From assembly GCA_023091665.1 (NCBI GenBank), contig JALJCQ010000030.1, forward strand, positions 2,110,501 to 2,174,500: a DNA stretch of 64,000 nt, read 5' to 3'. The translations under genes and the position numbers were made by a program. This document shows, one piece after another, positions 63,999 to 64,000 of the stretch. Each line of letters begins with the position of its first letter. Position 1 is the stretch's first letter. The notes below the pieces were generated by a model, which did no database searches, was not told the DNA's origin, and saw only the letters and a list, made by a program, of their open reading frames with translations. Origin of the DNA: Pythium myriotylum (taxonomy: Eukaryota; Oomycota; Peronosporomycetes; Pythiales; Pythiaceae).

Positions 63999-64000
63999 GT

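Larger units (their letters stand above)
59240..64000 (-). mobile_element. Decayed Ty3/gypsy chromovirus, truncated by the window edge
   Basis: On the minus strand the order is gag, protease, reverse transcriptase, RNase H, integrase, chromodomain, which is the Ty3/gypsy chromovirus layout. The parts lie in several frames, so the copy is not intact. The beginning (5' LTR and the start of gag) is beyond position 64000. Catalytic motifs of protease, RT and integrase are individually preserved, which suggests a fairly young copy broken by a few indels. Confidence 0.88.

Noticed and set aside
1..64000. rRNA, tRNA or CRISPR array
   Set aside because: No tRNA-like arm pattern, conserved rRNA segment or regularly spaced direct repeat was seen by eye. 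A tRNAscan or Rfam run was not possible, so small RNAs could be missed.

Overview
The window is nuclear DNA of a flagellated oomycete-like stramenopile. The evidence is: densely packed protein genes with very short GT-AG introns (about 50-70 nt), a C-terminal exon of BBS2 (a cilium gene), plant-like TTTAGGG telomere units, and a decayed Ty3/gypsy chromovirus. The high intron count of several housekeeping genes (coatomer gamma has ten) fits a Saprolegniales-type genome rather better than Phytophthora, but I cannot fix the genus. Exon limits were worked out by hand from reading frame, splice sites and family resemblance.

Layout. 1-53 kb is a gene-dense housekeeping block. In order: BBS2 3' end (+), an unknown membrane protein (-), SEC31 (-), a six-BRCT genome-stability protein (+), a small Cdc25/Acr2-type rhodanese phosphatase (-), a coiled-coil protein (+), PPP4R4 (+), alanine aminotransferase (-), phosphofructokinase (-), AARSD1 (+), a membrane-anchored histidine phosphatase-fold protein (-), COG4 (-), TTI1 (+), a UEV-kinase fusion (+), TRAPPC1 (-), a large TPR protein (+), two tandem TMEM14 genes (+), PPIP5K/VIP1 (-), histone H2B (-), coatomer gamma (+), an NO66-type JmjC oxygenase (-), a CXXC/FHA chromatin protein with a degenerate SNF2 lobe (+), an Ssz1/HSPA14-like Hsp70 (+), a YIPF Golgi membrane protein (+) and a four-TM voltage-sensor-like protein (-). 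Four products (SEC31, COG4, TRAPPC1, coatomer gamma) and YIPF belong to ER-Golgi traffic. This looks like chance clustering rather than an operon-like unit. Many neighbours are head-to-head with 100-450 bp between start codons.

54-64 kb is a transposon graveyard that is AT-richer at its left side. It holds a 2.1-kb near-perfect inverted repeat whose arms carry telomere-like units and transposase-type helix-turn-helix fragments, a broken piggyBac-like transposase, two strong DNA palindromes, and a frameshifted chromovirus that runs off the right edge.

The most unusual gene is at 45.4-49.7 kb: two intact CXXC DNA-binding modules, a C2H2-like finger and an FHA domain follow a SNF2-like lobe that has lost its Walker A and DEAH motifs. 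Also worth attention are the UEV plus TKL-kinase fusion with a 15-nt catalytic-loop exon, the histone-type 3' stem-loop behind H2B, and the large palindromic element.
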